Assembly (NCBI RefSeq): GCF_014639275.1
Contig: NZ_BMFW01000003.1
Coordinates: 62,001 to 126,000, forward strand
Reading direction: 5' to 3'
DNA: 64,000 nucleotides
Source of the DNA: Arthrobacter liuii
Lineage (GTDB): Bacteria > Actinomycetota > Actinomycetes > Actinomycetales > Micrococcaceae
The notes under the pieces are model-generated. The model made no database searches. It had not been told where the DNA came from and worked only from the letters and a program-made list of their open reading frames with translations. The position numbers were made by a program, and so were the translations under genes. This document shows, piece by piece, positions 52,359-61,854 of this stretch (position 1 is the first letter of the stretch; each line of letters begins with the position of its first letter).

Positions 52359-53573
52359 GTGCTGAAGATCGGGTTGACGGGCGGGATCGCCTCAGGGAAA
52401 TCGGTGGTGGCCGAGCGGCTGAAGGAGCGAGGCGCCGTGCTGGTTGATGCCGATGCGCTGGCCCGGGAGGTGGTTGAGCCCGGAACCGAAGGGCTGGAAC
52501 GCATCGTGTCTGAGTTCGGCGAAGGAATGCTCGACGGCGACGGGCGGCTTGACCGGGCCCGGCTCGGCGAAGCGGTGTTCGGCAACGCGGAGCGCCTGGC
52601 GGCCCTGAACGCCATCGTGCACCCCTTGGTGCGTGCCCGCGCCGCGGCCATCACCGCGGCCGCGCCCGGTGATGCAGTGGTGGTCCAGGACATCCCCCTC
52701 CTGGTGGAGACCGGGCAGGGGAGTAGCTTTCACCTGGTGGTGGTGGTGGATGCGCCGGATGACGTGCGGCTGGAGCGTATGCTGGAGCACCGCGGAATGA
52801 CCGCCGAAGCGGCCCGTGCCCGCATGGACGCGCAGGCCACTCGCGCGGAGCGGCTCGGCGCCGCCGACGCCGTCCTGGACAACTCTGGCACCGTGCAGCA
52901 CCTGCTGGACCAGGTGGACCGGCTCTGGGACGGGCGCCTGGTGCCCTTCGCCCGCAACCTGGCGGCGGGGCAACGCGCACCGAGGAACGGCGGACCGTTC
53001 CTGGAACCGCACCGCCAGAACTGGGCGCAGCAGGCAGCGAGGATTGCAGCACGGCTGGCGGCGGCAGCTCCGGACCTCATCCTGGCCGTTGACCACATCG
53101 GGTCCACGTCTGTTCCCGGCCTCGCTGCCAAGGACGTCATCGACCTCCAGGTGGCCGTGCCGGATCTCGGGGTCGCGGCCAGGATCGCGCCTCTCCTTGC
53201 CGCGGCCGGCTTTCCGGCGGTTCGCGGGATCGAATCCGATACCCCTAAGCCGAACGCCCCCGATCCGTCCGAATGGTTGAAGCGGTTCCACGCCAACGCG
53301 GACCCCTGCCGCGCGGTGAATGTTCATGTCCGGCCGGCTGGCTCCGCCGGATGGCGGTACGCCCTGATGTTCCGGGACTGGCTGCGGAACGACCCGTCCG
53401 CGCTCAGGCTCTATGAGGGACACAAGGCGGACCTCGCAGCACGCTTTGCCAGTTCGGGCACCACCAGGACGTATGCGGAAGCCAAGGAGCCATGGTTCAC
53501 GGACGTCGCCTGGCCCCGGATGTCCGCCTGGGCTGGGGCAACCGGGTGGGAACCGCCGTCGTACGCGTCCTGA
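52359..53573 (+). CDS. coaE: Dephospho-CoA kinase fused to a GrpB domain
   Basis: A 404-residue protein. Residues 1-200 are dephospho-CoA kinase, the last step of coenzyme A synthesis: P-loop GGIASGKS (8-15), LVDADALAREV, VVVQDIPLLVETG and the lid region with RMEA/ARMDAQ-like Arg residues. Residues 205-404 are a GrpB (UPF0157) domain of the nucleotidyltransferase fold: DHIGSTSVPGLAAKDVIDLQ near residue 244. This fusion is standard in actinobacteria (it also occurs in mycobacteria); the role of the GrpB part is unclear. Confidence 0.94.
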   Translation: MLKIGLTGGIASGKSVVAERLKERGAVLVDADALAREVVEPGTEGLERIVSEFGEGMLDGDGRLDRARLGEAVFGNAERLAALNAIVHPLVRARAAAITAAAPGDAVVVQDIPLLVETGQGSSFHLVVVVDAPDDVRLERMLEHRGMTAEAARARMDAQATRAERLGAADAVLDNSGTVQHLLDQVDRLWDGRLVPFARNLAAGQRAPRNGGPFLEPHRQNWAQQAARIAARLAAAAPDLILAVDHIGSTSVPGLAAKDVIDLQVAVPDLGVAARIAPLLAAAGFPAVRGIESDTPKPNAPDPSEWLKRFHANADPCRAVNVHVRPAGSAGWRYALMFRDWLRNDPSALRLYEGHKADLAARFASSGTTRTYAEAKEPWFTDVAWPRMSAWAGATGWEPPSYAS

Positions 53574-53639
53574 CGCCGGTCCCGCCCCAAGGATGTTCGC
53601 CGGTAACGGACGGGGCCGTTCGCTGTCGGTGCCCGGCTG

Positions 53640-53645
53640 TAAATT
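53640..53645 (+). promoter_or_regulatory. Leaderless -10 box of uvrB
   Basis: TAAATT ends 6 nt before the uvrB ATG, which has no Shine-Dalgarno site. Confidence 0.4.
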
Positions 53646-53651
53646 AGATCC

Positions 53652-55766
<2,115 letters not shown>

Positions 55767-55818
55767 TCAGGGGTTTCTTTTCCAGCACACGATTTCAGGC
55801 GCGGGCCTGGCCAATGGA

Positions 55819-55850
55819 ACGGCGGGCACCCCGGGTGGGGTGCCCGCCGT
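55819..55850. terminator. Terminator between uvrB and the binding-protein gene
   Basis: A perfect 14-bp stem (ACGGCGGGCACCCC, 55819-55832, with 55837-55850) and loop GGGT lies between the two convergent genes and can act on both. Confidence 0.8.
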
Positions 55851-55877
55851 CGCACTGTCTGATGCGGTGCCGCCGCC

Positions 55878-57197
55878 TTACTTCCTGGCCGAGTCGATCA
55901 TGGCCTGTGCCTCCTGCATCAGGCCCTTGGCTGCGTCGGAGGGGGACTTGCGGTCGAAGAGGACATCGGTGCTATAGCGCTGGATCAGCGCCTGCACCCC
56001 GGAGGAACCGGTGGGAGGCACTGGAGGACCGCTTTTCAGGTCAGGCTTAATGTCCTTCAGGAATGCCGCAGCGGCCTTGTCCGCAGCCGTCAGCAGCGGG
56101 TCGATCGCCGTTTGGACGTCGGAGTTGGTGGGGAAGCCGCGCTCGGTCAGGATCGTTTTGGCCGAATCCAGGTTGTTGAGCATGTAGTTGACAACTTCAG
56201 CGGCTTCCTTGGGGTGCTTGCTGCGCGAGGAAACGGACCAGAACATGGACGGCTTGTAGGACATGCCGTTGTCCTTGGCGCTGCCCGTGGAACTGGGAGC
56301 GCGCAGGATCTTCACGTCGGTCTTCAGCGCCGATTGGAGGGCGTTGACCTGGTTGGTCCACCACCATGACATGGCCGTTTTGCCGGTGGCGAAGAGGGTC
56401 TGTTCGACCGGGGCGCTGATGTCCTCGGTGGCAATGTTGGCCGGAGGGGCGGCCCCCTGGTTGCGCAGGTTCAGCACGTTTTGGAAGAAGGATGTAGCGG
56501 TGGCCTCCTTGAAGCCAAGGCCCCCGTCCGCTGAGTACAGCGACTCGCCGTGCTGCATTGCCCACGTGTTCAGGTCGGAGTCGGTCAGCGAGTAGGAACT
56601 GCCGTAGTTGGCCTGGCCGGCCTTCCCCGCAGCCGCCGCAATCTGGGCGGCTGTCTTGGCGTAGTCGTCCCAGGTCCACGTTTTGTCGTCAGGGATGGCA
56701 ACGCCGTAGTCCTTGAACAATTTGGTGTTGATCATCACGGCCTTGGCATTCTGGCCGGTGCTGAGGCCGTACTGCTTGCCGGTGACCTGACCGGACTTCA
56801 GGGCGTCCTGGTCAATCTTGGACGTCTCGATGTTGCTCTGCTTGGACAGGTCCAGCAGCGCGCCCCGGCCGCCGTACTCAGCGATGTAGGCCTGGTCCAT
56901 CTGGATCACGTCCGGAGAATCATTGGCGGCCGTGGTGGTGGCAAGTTTGTCCCAGTAACTGCTCCAGACTCCGGGCTCAGCCTGGACCTTGATGTTGGGG
57001 TGCGTGGCCTGGAATGCGTCGATTACCTGCTGCGTCTCCTTGTTGCGCAGGTCGTTGCCCCACCAAGTGAAGCGGACGGTGACATTACCGCCGCTGTCGC
57101 TGGACGGGGAGGAGGAGCAGCCGGCAGCGAGCATCGCCACGGCGGCGGCCGTGGCGATCGCCTTGACTGCATTGCTAGTGCGAAGAGAAGTCTTCAT
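55878..57197 (-). CDS. Solitary sugar-binding lipoprotein (ABC importer)
   Basis: A 439-residue family-1 solute-binding protein. It starts MKTSLRTSNAVKAIATAAAV, with the lipobox LAAGC around residue 26, so it is a membrane-anchored lipoprotein. The body has typical marks (VRFTWWGNDLRNKETQQVID; QMDQAYIAEYGGRGALLDLS). No permease or ATPase gene is next to it, unlike the cluster at 5483-8660, so it must share a transporter encoded elsewhere. The upstream promoter is flanked by two LacI-type operators. The start at 57197 is used; AGGG lies about 8 nt upstream. Confidence 0.88.
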   Translation of the reverse strand: MKTSLRTSNAVKAIATAAAVAMLAAGCSSSPSSDSGGNVTVRFTWWGNDLRNKETQQVIDAFQATHPNIKVQAEPGVWSSYWDKLATTTAANDSPDVIQMDQAYIAEYGGRGALLDLSKQSNIETSKIDQDALKSGQVTGKQYGLSTGQNAKAVMINTKLFKDYGVAIPDDKTWTWDDYAKTAAQIAAAAGKAGQANYGSSYSLTDSDLNTWAMQHGESLYSADGGLGFKEATATSFFQNVLNLRNQGAAPPANIATEDISAPVEQTLFATGKTAMSWWWTNQVNALQSALKTDVKILRAPSSTGSAKDNGMSYKPSMFWSVSSRSKHPKEAAEVVNYMLNNLDSAKTILTERGFPTNSDVQTAIDPLLTAADKAAAAFLKDIKPDLKSGPPVPPTGSSGVQALIQRYSTDVLFDRKSPSDAAKGLMQEAQAMIDSARK

Positions 57198-57235
57198 TGA
57201 CCCAACCCTGACTTTCTGAAAGAACACAGATCGGA

Positions 57236-57253
57236 CGAGAAACCGCTTTCTCG
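57236..57253. promoter_or_regulatory. LacI-type operator downstream of the promoter
   Basis: CGAGAAACCGCTTTCTCG: 7-bp perfect arms around CCGC, containing the GAAA-n4-TTTC layout of LacI-family sites. It lies just after the predicted start of transcription of the binding-protein gene. Confidence 0.6.
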
Positions 57254-57262
57254 TTTCGTGCG

Positions 57263-57291
57263 ATTATTACAAGGCCAGCGGCAGGCGTCAA
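57263..57291 (-). promoter_or_regulatory. Promoter of the solitary binding-protein gene
   Basis: On the minus strand TTGACG (57291-57286) and AATAAT (57268-57263) are 17 nt apart. Transcription should begin near 57256, inside or next to the operator at 57236-57253. Confidence 0.65.
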
Positions 57292-57300
57292 CGGGTAGAG

Positions 57301-57314
57301 GGAAAACGTTATCC
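57301..57314. promoter_or_regulatory. Second LacI-type operator, upstream of the promoter
   Basis: GGAAAACGTTATCC is symmetric in 12 of 14 positions around the central CG. It lies 10 nt above the -35 box, about 63 bp centre-to-centre from the other operator, so looping or joint repression is possible. Confidence 0.5.
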
Positions 57315-57354
57315 AAGGCGGGCTCGCCGGGCGTGGCCCGATACCGGCCTGGGG

Positions 57355-57360
57355 TAGAGT
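57355..57360 (+). promoter_or_regulatory. -10 box of the terC promoter
   Basis: TAGAGT; the predicted transcription start (about 57367) coincides with the 5' end of the riboswitch. No clear -35 box. Confidence 0.45.
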
Positions 57361-57366
57361 TAAAGG

Positions 57367-57484
57367 CACGTAGGGGAGTATCCCAAACGCTACGATCGTC
57401 AACACGCAGGGCACAGTTGCCCTGCCGGGCGTAGCGGGCCGCCACATCAGCACCAAGTGCACGGGCAGGCCGGAGAGACTTACA
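57367..57484 (+). ncRNA. yybP-ykoY (manganese) riboswitch of terC
   Basis: The leader has the conserved blocks of this class: GTAGGGGAGTA (57370-57380) at the 5' side, CGTCAACACGC in the middle (about 57408) and CCGGAGAGACTTAC at the 3' side (57470-57483). GTA/TAC ends close P1; internal helices include GGGCA...TGCCC and CGCTACG...CGTAGCG. The class senses Mn2+ and often controls TerC or other metal-export genes. The ribosome-binding site lies about 20 nt further on, so control may be at translation or termination. Confidence 0.85.
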
Positions 57485-57515
57485 CCGATTTGTGTACCCT
57501 GCGAAAGGCTTCCCT

Positions 57516-58544
57516 GTGCTCGATTTGCCCCTATGGTTCGAGGTCGGCTCATTTGTTGTCCTCGGCCTGATTCTCCTGACCGACCTCCTCCTTGTGGTCC
57601 GGCGCCCCCACGAACCCTCCATGAAGGAAGCCGGCCTGTGGGTGGCGTTCTACGTGTCCCTGGCCCTGGCCTTCGCCGGTGCCATGTTCGCCTTCACCGG
57701 GCCCGAGTTCGGCAGCCAGTTCGTCGCGGGCTGGATCACCGAGTACAGCCTGAGCATCGACAACCTGTTCGTGTTCATCATCATCATGGCCAGGTTCTCC
57801 GTACCCCGGAAATACCAGCAGGAAGTGCTGATGGTGGGCATCATCATCGCCCTTATCCTGCGTGGCATCTTCATCCTGCTCGGCGCCATCGTCATCGAAC
57901 AGTTCAGCTGGGTGTTCTACATCTTCGGCGCGTTCCTGCTGTGGACGGCATGGAAGCAGGCCCAGGACGAGGGCGAAGAGGAAGAGGACCGCGAGAATCC
58001 GCTGATTGCCAGGATCCGCAAGGTCATCCCCATGTCGGAGAAGTTCGACGGCGGCAAGTTGCGCACCACGGTCAACGGCAAGAAGGTCTTCACCCCCATG
58101 GTGATCGTCTTCATCACCATCGGCCTGACCGACCTGCTGTTCGCGGTGGACTCCATTCCGGCCATCTTCGGCCTGACACAAAGCCCCTTCATTGTCTTCA
58201 CCGCCAACCTGTTTGCCCTGATGGGCCTGCGGCAGCTCTACTTCCTGCTCGGGGGCCTGATGAACCGTCTGATTTACCTGAAGCACGCCCTGTCCTTCAT
58301 CCTGGCGTTCATCGGCGTCAAGCTTGTCCTGCACGCCATGCACGTTAATGAGCTGCCGTTCATCAACGGCGGACGCCATATCGAGTGGGCGCCTGAAATC
58401 CCCACCTTCGTCTCGCTGGCCGTCATCGTGGGCACCATCATCATTGCCGTGGTCGCCAGCCTGGTCAGCTCCAAGGCCCAGGCCGCCAAGGTGGACCCGC
58501 GGCTTGAGGAAGACGCCCGGAAGAGCCACAGCGACGCCGAGTAG
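57516..58544 (+). CDS. TerC-family membrane protein (Mn2+ export type)
   Basis: A 342-residue protein with about nine membrane helices. Family marks: ITEYSLSIDNLFVFIIIMAR (helix with conserved Asp-Asn), QEVLMVGIIIALILRGIFI, and TDLLFAVDSIPAIFGLTQ with the second acidic pair. TerC proteins of this group export manganese, helping load or protect secreted and membrane proteins. The riboswitch in the leader supports this. The GTG at 57516 is preferred because AAAGG lies 8 nt upstream; a GTG at 57492 adds eight residues. Confidence 0.9.
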   Translation: MLDLPLWFEVGSFVVLGLILLTDLLLVVRRPHEPSMKEAGLWVAFYVSLALAFAGAMFAFTGPEFGSQFVAGWITEYSLSIDNLFVFIIIMARFSVPRKYQQEVLMVGIIIALILRGIFILLGAIVIEQFSWVFYIFGAFLLWTAWKQAQDEGEEEEDRENPLIARIRKVIPMSEKFDGGKLRTTVNGKKVFTPMVIVFITIGLTDLLFAVDSIPAIFGLTQSPFIVFTANLFALMGLRQLYFLLGGLMNRLIYLKHALSFILAFIGVKLVLHAMHVNELPFINGGRHIEWAPEIPTFVSLAVIVGTIIIAVVASLVSSKAQAAKVDPRLEEDARKSHSDAE

Positions 58545-58569
58545 GCGCGCGGCGGCCCCTTCGAATCCG

Positions 58570-58605
58570 GTGATCCCGGCCGCCTGCGCGGCCGGGATCA
58601 CGCTT
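58570..58605 (+). terminator. Terminator after terC
   Basis: A perfect 14-bp stem (GTGATCCCGGCCGC, 58570-58583, with 58588-58601), loop CTGC, followed by GCTTTAA. Confidence 0.8.
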
Positions 58606-58674
58606 TAACCCCCTGCATGAAACCCCCATTTCAAACCCCTGTGGGAGGCGACGGCACACGACTATGCTCCGATC

Positions 58675-59922
58675 ATGGCTGCCCGCACACTTGTGAAGGG
58701 ACAGGGCGTGCGCCAAGTGCAGCGGCGCACCGTTGCGGTCTTGAGCATCGCCCAGGTTTTTGGTGGACTCGGGACGGGAGCCACCGTGTCCATTGGCTCC
58801 ATCCTGGCCGTAGCACTCTCCGGTTCCAGTGCCTGGGCGGGCGCCGTTGCCACGGTGATGACCTGAGGGCTGCCGTGGCAGCACTGCCGCTGGCAGCGCT
58901 GGCGGAACAGCGCGGCCGCCGTACCGGCCAGGTGGCCGGGCTCTCGGCGGCTCTTGCAGGAGCTTTGCTTATGGTGCTCGCTGTTGTATCCGGTCTCTTC
59001 ATCCTTTTGCTCCTGGGATCGGCAGGCATCGGCGTGGGCACCGCAGCGGGCCTGCAGGCAAGGTTCGCTGCGGTGGACCTCGCCGCCCCGGAACACCGTG
59101 GACAGGCGCTGTCCACCGTTGTCTGGGCGGTAACCGTCGGCGCCGCGGCCGGGCCCAACCTGATCCAGCCCGGCACGGGCGTGGGGACGGCGCTGGGCCT
59201 GCCTCCCGTTGCGGGTCCTTTCGTAATCTCCGGGGCCGGCCTCCTCATAGCGGCCGTGCTTCTCTTCGCCGTTCCACATATGCCGGGCCCGTGGTGAGCA
59301 CTGCAGCCAGCGCCTGCCGCCCCTCCTGCCGGCGCCCCCGCAGGTGCCGCCAAGGGGTCGCTCGGCCGGGGGTTTCGGGCCATCCGCAGTTCCAGGATGG
59401 CATTGCTGGCGGTGACCGGCATCGCCACCGCCCACGCGGTGATGGTAGGCGTGATGTCCATGCCGCCGCTGCACCTGCAGCATTTGGTGGTAGGACCCGG
59501 TCGCAGGATGTTCGCGCTATCCCCGGTCATGGGTTGGCTGACTGACAGGGCGGGCAGGTTGGAAACCATCATGGTCGGGTTCACCGTTCTGACTGCCGCC
59601 GTGGCCGTCGCCGGGTTCGGGCAATCCTCAACCGCCGCGGTGGCCGCAGGACTGGCCCTGCTGGGCATAGGCTGGTCCGCAGCCACGATCTCAGGGTCCA
59701 CGTTGCTGGCCGAAAGCGGCGCAGGAAGCCCGGGTGGCTGTCCAGGGCGTCTCCGATATGCTGATGGGCGCCGCGGGCGCCGCGGGTGGCGCAGTGTCCG
59801 GCCTGGTCCTGGGCTTCGCCGGTTACCTTGGCCTGAACCGGCTCGGCGGAACCATCGCGGCGGCTGTCCTGGCAGCGGCCGTCATCACGCGGACGTCACA
59901 CCGGCAGTCAGCGGCCGCCTGA
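58675..59922 (+). pseudogene. Decayed MFS transporter gene
   Basis: Remains of a 12-helix MFS permease, now in three pieces. The first frame (MAARTLVKGQGVRQVQRRTV...) stops at 58864; the matching continuation (LRAAVAALPLAALAEQRGRR; LQARFAAVDLAAPEHRGQAL) lies one frame over. That frame has an in-frame TGA at 59295-59297, then goes on (MALLAVTGIATAHAVMVGVM; LSPVMGWLTDRAGRLETIMV) with about 15 residues missing near 59495. A second shift near 59730 leads to the last part (VAVQGVSDMLMGAAGAAGGA). Two frameshifts, one stop and a deletion make a sequencing artefact unlikely. A TATGCT 6 nt before the ATG is still present. Confidence 0.85.
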
Positions 59923-61221
59923 CCGGACCATCCCCAGCAGGCGCGCGAAGATCCCCTCACCGTCGTCGGCGATTCCGTCGTGATGGAAGTCAGCAGTCTC
60001 CCAGACCTGCAGCCCCTGGACCGCCGCTGCTGTCTGCAGGGAGAGATCCCGGTCCACGTAGATGTCGTCCGAGTAGACAGCCGCTGCGGCGGGGACGGTG
60101 TTGGCGGCCAGTACCTGCGGGTCATAGAGCGCCTTCCAGTCCTGCTTGGCGGCCAGCAGTTCCGCCACTTCCTGGAGCGGCTGGAGGGCCGGGTCCTGCT
60201 CGAAATACCACGGGTACACCATCTCGCCGGTCAGCAGCAGCGGCTCGGCGTCCGGCCTGAACCAGGGCTTCTCGCCGAGCATCCGCCAGGCTGACCAATT
60301 GGTGGCCTGCCCTTGGCCGTAGATGGACTCGTGCATCAGCGCGTACAGCGGGTTGGAGCGGCGGGAGACCACACTGTGGAGCTGCTCCAGGAACGTGTCC
60401 GCAAGCCTGGGTCCGCCCGCAGTGTCCACGAAGGCGTCCTCCAGGAGGTAATGAAGGCTGTCCACGCGGGTGTTTCCGCCCAGGAATGCCCCCGCCATCT
60501 GGAACCGCTCCACGGTAAGGGCGCTGCCGTCGGGCAGGGGCTCCGGTGTGGACCGCAGGTGGCGGGCAATCCGTTCCACCGCGTCGCGGTCCTCCGGGTA
60601 CCAGCCGAAGTATTCATCGTTCCGTGCCGCTACCCGCTGGTACGTGGCCCGGTACACGTCATCCGCGCTGCCGGTGAGTGGCGGCAGGCCGCCGGTGATG
60701 AGCGCTCCGCGCAGTCCCCCGGGGGCGAATGAGAGGTAGGACAAGGCGCAGAAGCCACCATAGCTCTGGCCGTAGACGGTCCAGGCGGGTGATTCCAGCG
60801 TGTGGCGGATCAGCTCCGCATCCGCCACGATCGAATCGGCCCGGAAGCGTTCCAGGTAGGCGGCCTGGTGGGCCGCTGACCCCCGGCGTGGCAGCGTGTT
60901 GCGGTCAAGGGGCGTGGAGAGGCCGGTGCCGCGCTGGTCCAGCATCAGGATTCGGAAGTCTTGCGCTGCGGCCTTGCTCCAGCCGCCCAGGGACCCCCAC
61001 CTGTTGCCGCGCCCGCCGGGGCCGCCCTGCAGGAACAGGAGCCACGGCAGCCGTGCGGCGGCCTCCTCGCTGTGCGCCGCAGACACGTACTCCCGCGCGA
61101 AAACCGTGATGGTCTCACCCGCCGGGCCTCCGTGATCCGGCGTCCCCCGCCCCGGCGAAGCGTCCCCGGGAGGGGCGAAATGGTCCAGCGGGACCGTGAA
61201 GTAGTGCTCAAATGTGCGCAT
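59908..61221 (-). CDS. Proline-iminopeptidase-like alpha/beta hydrolase (peptidase S33)
   Basis: A 437-residue hydrolase of the S33/prolyl aminopeptidase group, which removes N-terminal Pro or other residues from peptides. Oxyanion region LLFLQGGPGGRG near residue 64, then LDQRGTGLSTPL, nucleophile elbow YGQSYGGFCAL near residue 148, and His in TADFHHDG near the end. No signal peptide. The start is uncertain: ATG at 61221 has no Shine-Dalgarno site, and the frame is open up to a GTG at 61293, which would add about 24 residues similar to the usual family N-terminus. It follows the GNAT gene by 64 nt. Confidence 0.84.
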   Translation of the reverse strand: MRTFEHYFTVPLDHFAPPGDASPGRGTPDHGGPAGETITVFAREYVSAAHSEEAAARLPWLLFLQGGPGGRGNRWGSLGGWSKAAAQDFRILMLDQRGTGLSTPLDRNTLPRRGSAAHQAAYLERFRADSIVADAELIRHTLESPAWTVYGQSYGGFCALSYLSFAPGGLRGALITGGLPPLTGSADDVYRATYQRVAARNDEYFGWYPEDRDAVERIARHLRSTPEPLPDGSALTVERFQMAGAFLGGNTRVDSLHYLLEDAFVDTAGGPRLADTFLEQLHSVVSRRSNPLYALMHESIYGQGQATNWSAWRMLGEKPWFRPDAEPLLLTGEMVYPWYFEQDPALQPLQEVAELLAAKQDWKALYDPQVLAANTVPAAAAVYSDDIYVDRDLSLQTAAAVQGLQVWETADFHHDGIADDGEGIFARLLGMVRSGGR

Positions 61222-61285
61222 GCCACGGAATTCATGTCGGGCCCTGATCTCATGCCCGACGGCAGGGATCGCGCTCCGCTGTGCC

Positions 61286-61801
61286 TTAACCACGGACAGG
61301 AGCGGGAAGGGAGCCGGCGGACGGTACGCGGCCGAACTGGTCCAGCGCCTCGCCGGTGAGCCGGAAGGTGGACCAGCCGTCCATGGGGCGGGCACCAAGG
61401 CCGCGGTAGAAATTGATGGAGGGCTCGTTCCAGTCCAGCACGCTCCACTCCACGCGGGCATAACCGTTTTCGACGGCGATCGCGGCCAGGTGCTGCAGCA
61501 GCGCCTTGCCGTGGCCCTCGCCGCGGGCTTCCGGGCTCACGTAGAGGTCTTCGAGGTAGATTCCGTGCACGCCCTCCCACGTGGAGTAGTTCAGGAACCA
61601 CAGCGCAAAGCCCTGCACATCGCCTGCCGCGTCCTCAGCCATGGCCGCGAAAACGCGGGGGTTCGCGCCAAAGAGCACCTGCTCCAGCAGTTCAGGAGTA
61701 TTCCGGACGGCGTCGGGTTCCTTCTCGTAATGCGCCAGTTCATGGATCATTCGGAGGATCGCGGGCACGTCGTTCCGGGTTGCGGGGCGGATTACACTCA
61801 T
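61286..61801 (-). CDS. SSAT-like GNAT N-acetyltransferase
   Basis: A 171-residue acetyltransferase resembling diamine/spermidine N-acetyltransferases. It begins MSVIRPATRNDVPAILRMIH; LAHYEKEPDAV is typical of this subgroup; motif A is LYVSPEARGEGHGKALLQHL (about 86-105) and motif B VEWSVLDWNEPSINFYRGLG (about 117-136). A minus-strand TAAGCT ends 6 nt before the ATG, so the mRNA is probably leaderless. It starts a two-gene unit with the S33 hydrolase. Confidence 0.88.
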   Translation of the reverse strand: MSVIRPATRNDVPAILRMIHELAHYEKEPDAVRNTPELLEQVLFGANPRVFAAMAEDAAGDVQGFALWFLNYSTWEGVHGIYLEDLYVSPEARGEGHGKALLQHLAAIAVENGYARVEWSVLDWNEPSINFYRGLGARPMDGWSTFRLTGEALDQFGRVPSAGSLPAPVRG

Positions 61802-61807
61802 TGTCCG

Positions 61808-61813
61808 AGCTTA
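61808..61813 (-). promoter_or_regulatory. Leaderless -10 box of the SSAT-like gene
   Basis: TAAGCT on the minus strand ends 6 nt before the ATG at 61801. Confidence 0.4.
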
Positions 61814-61854
61814 CCGCCGGCATCAATGGGGCCCAGGCAGGGCCGGGACACGCC

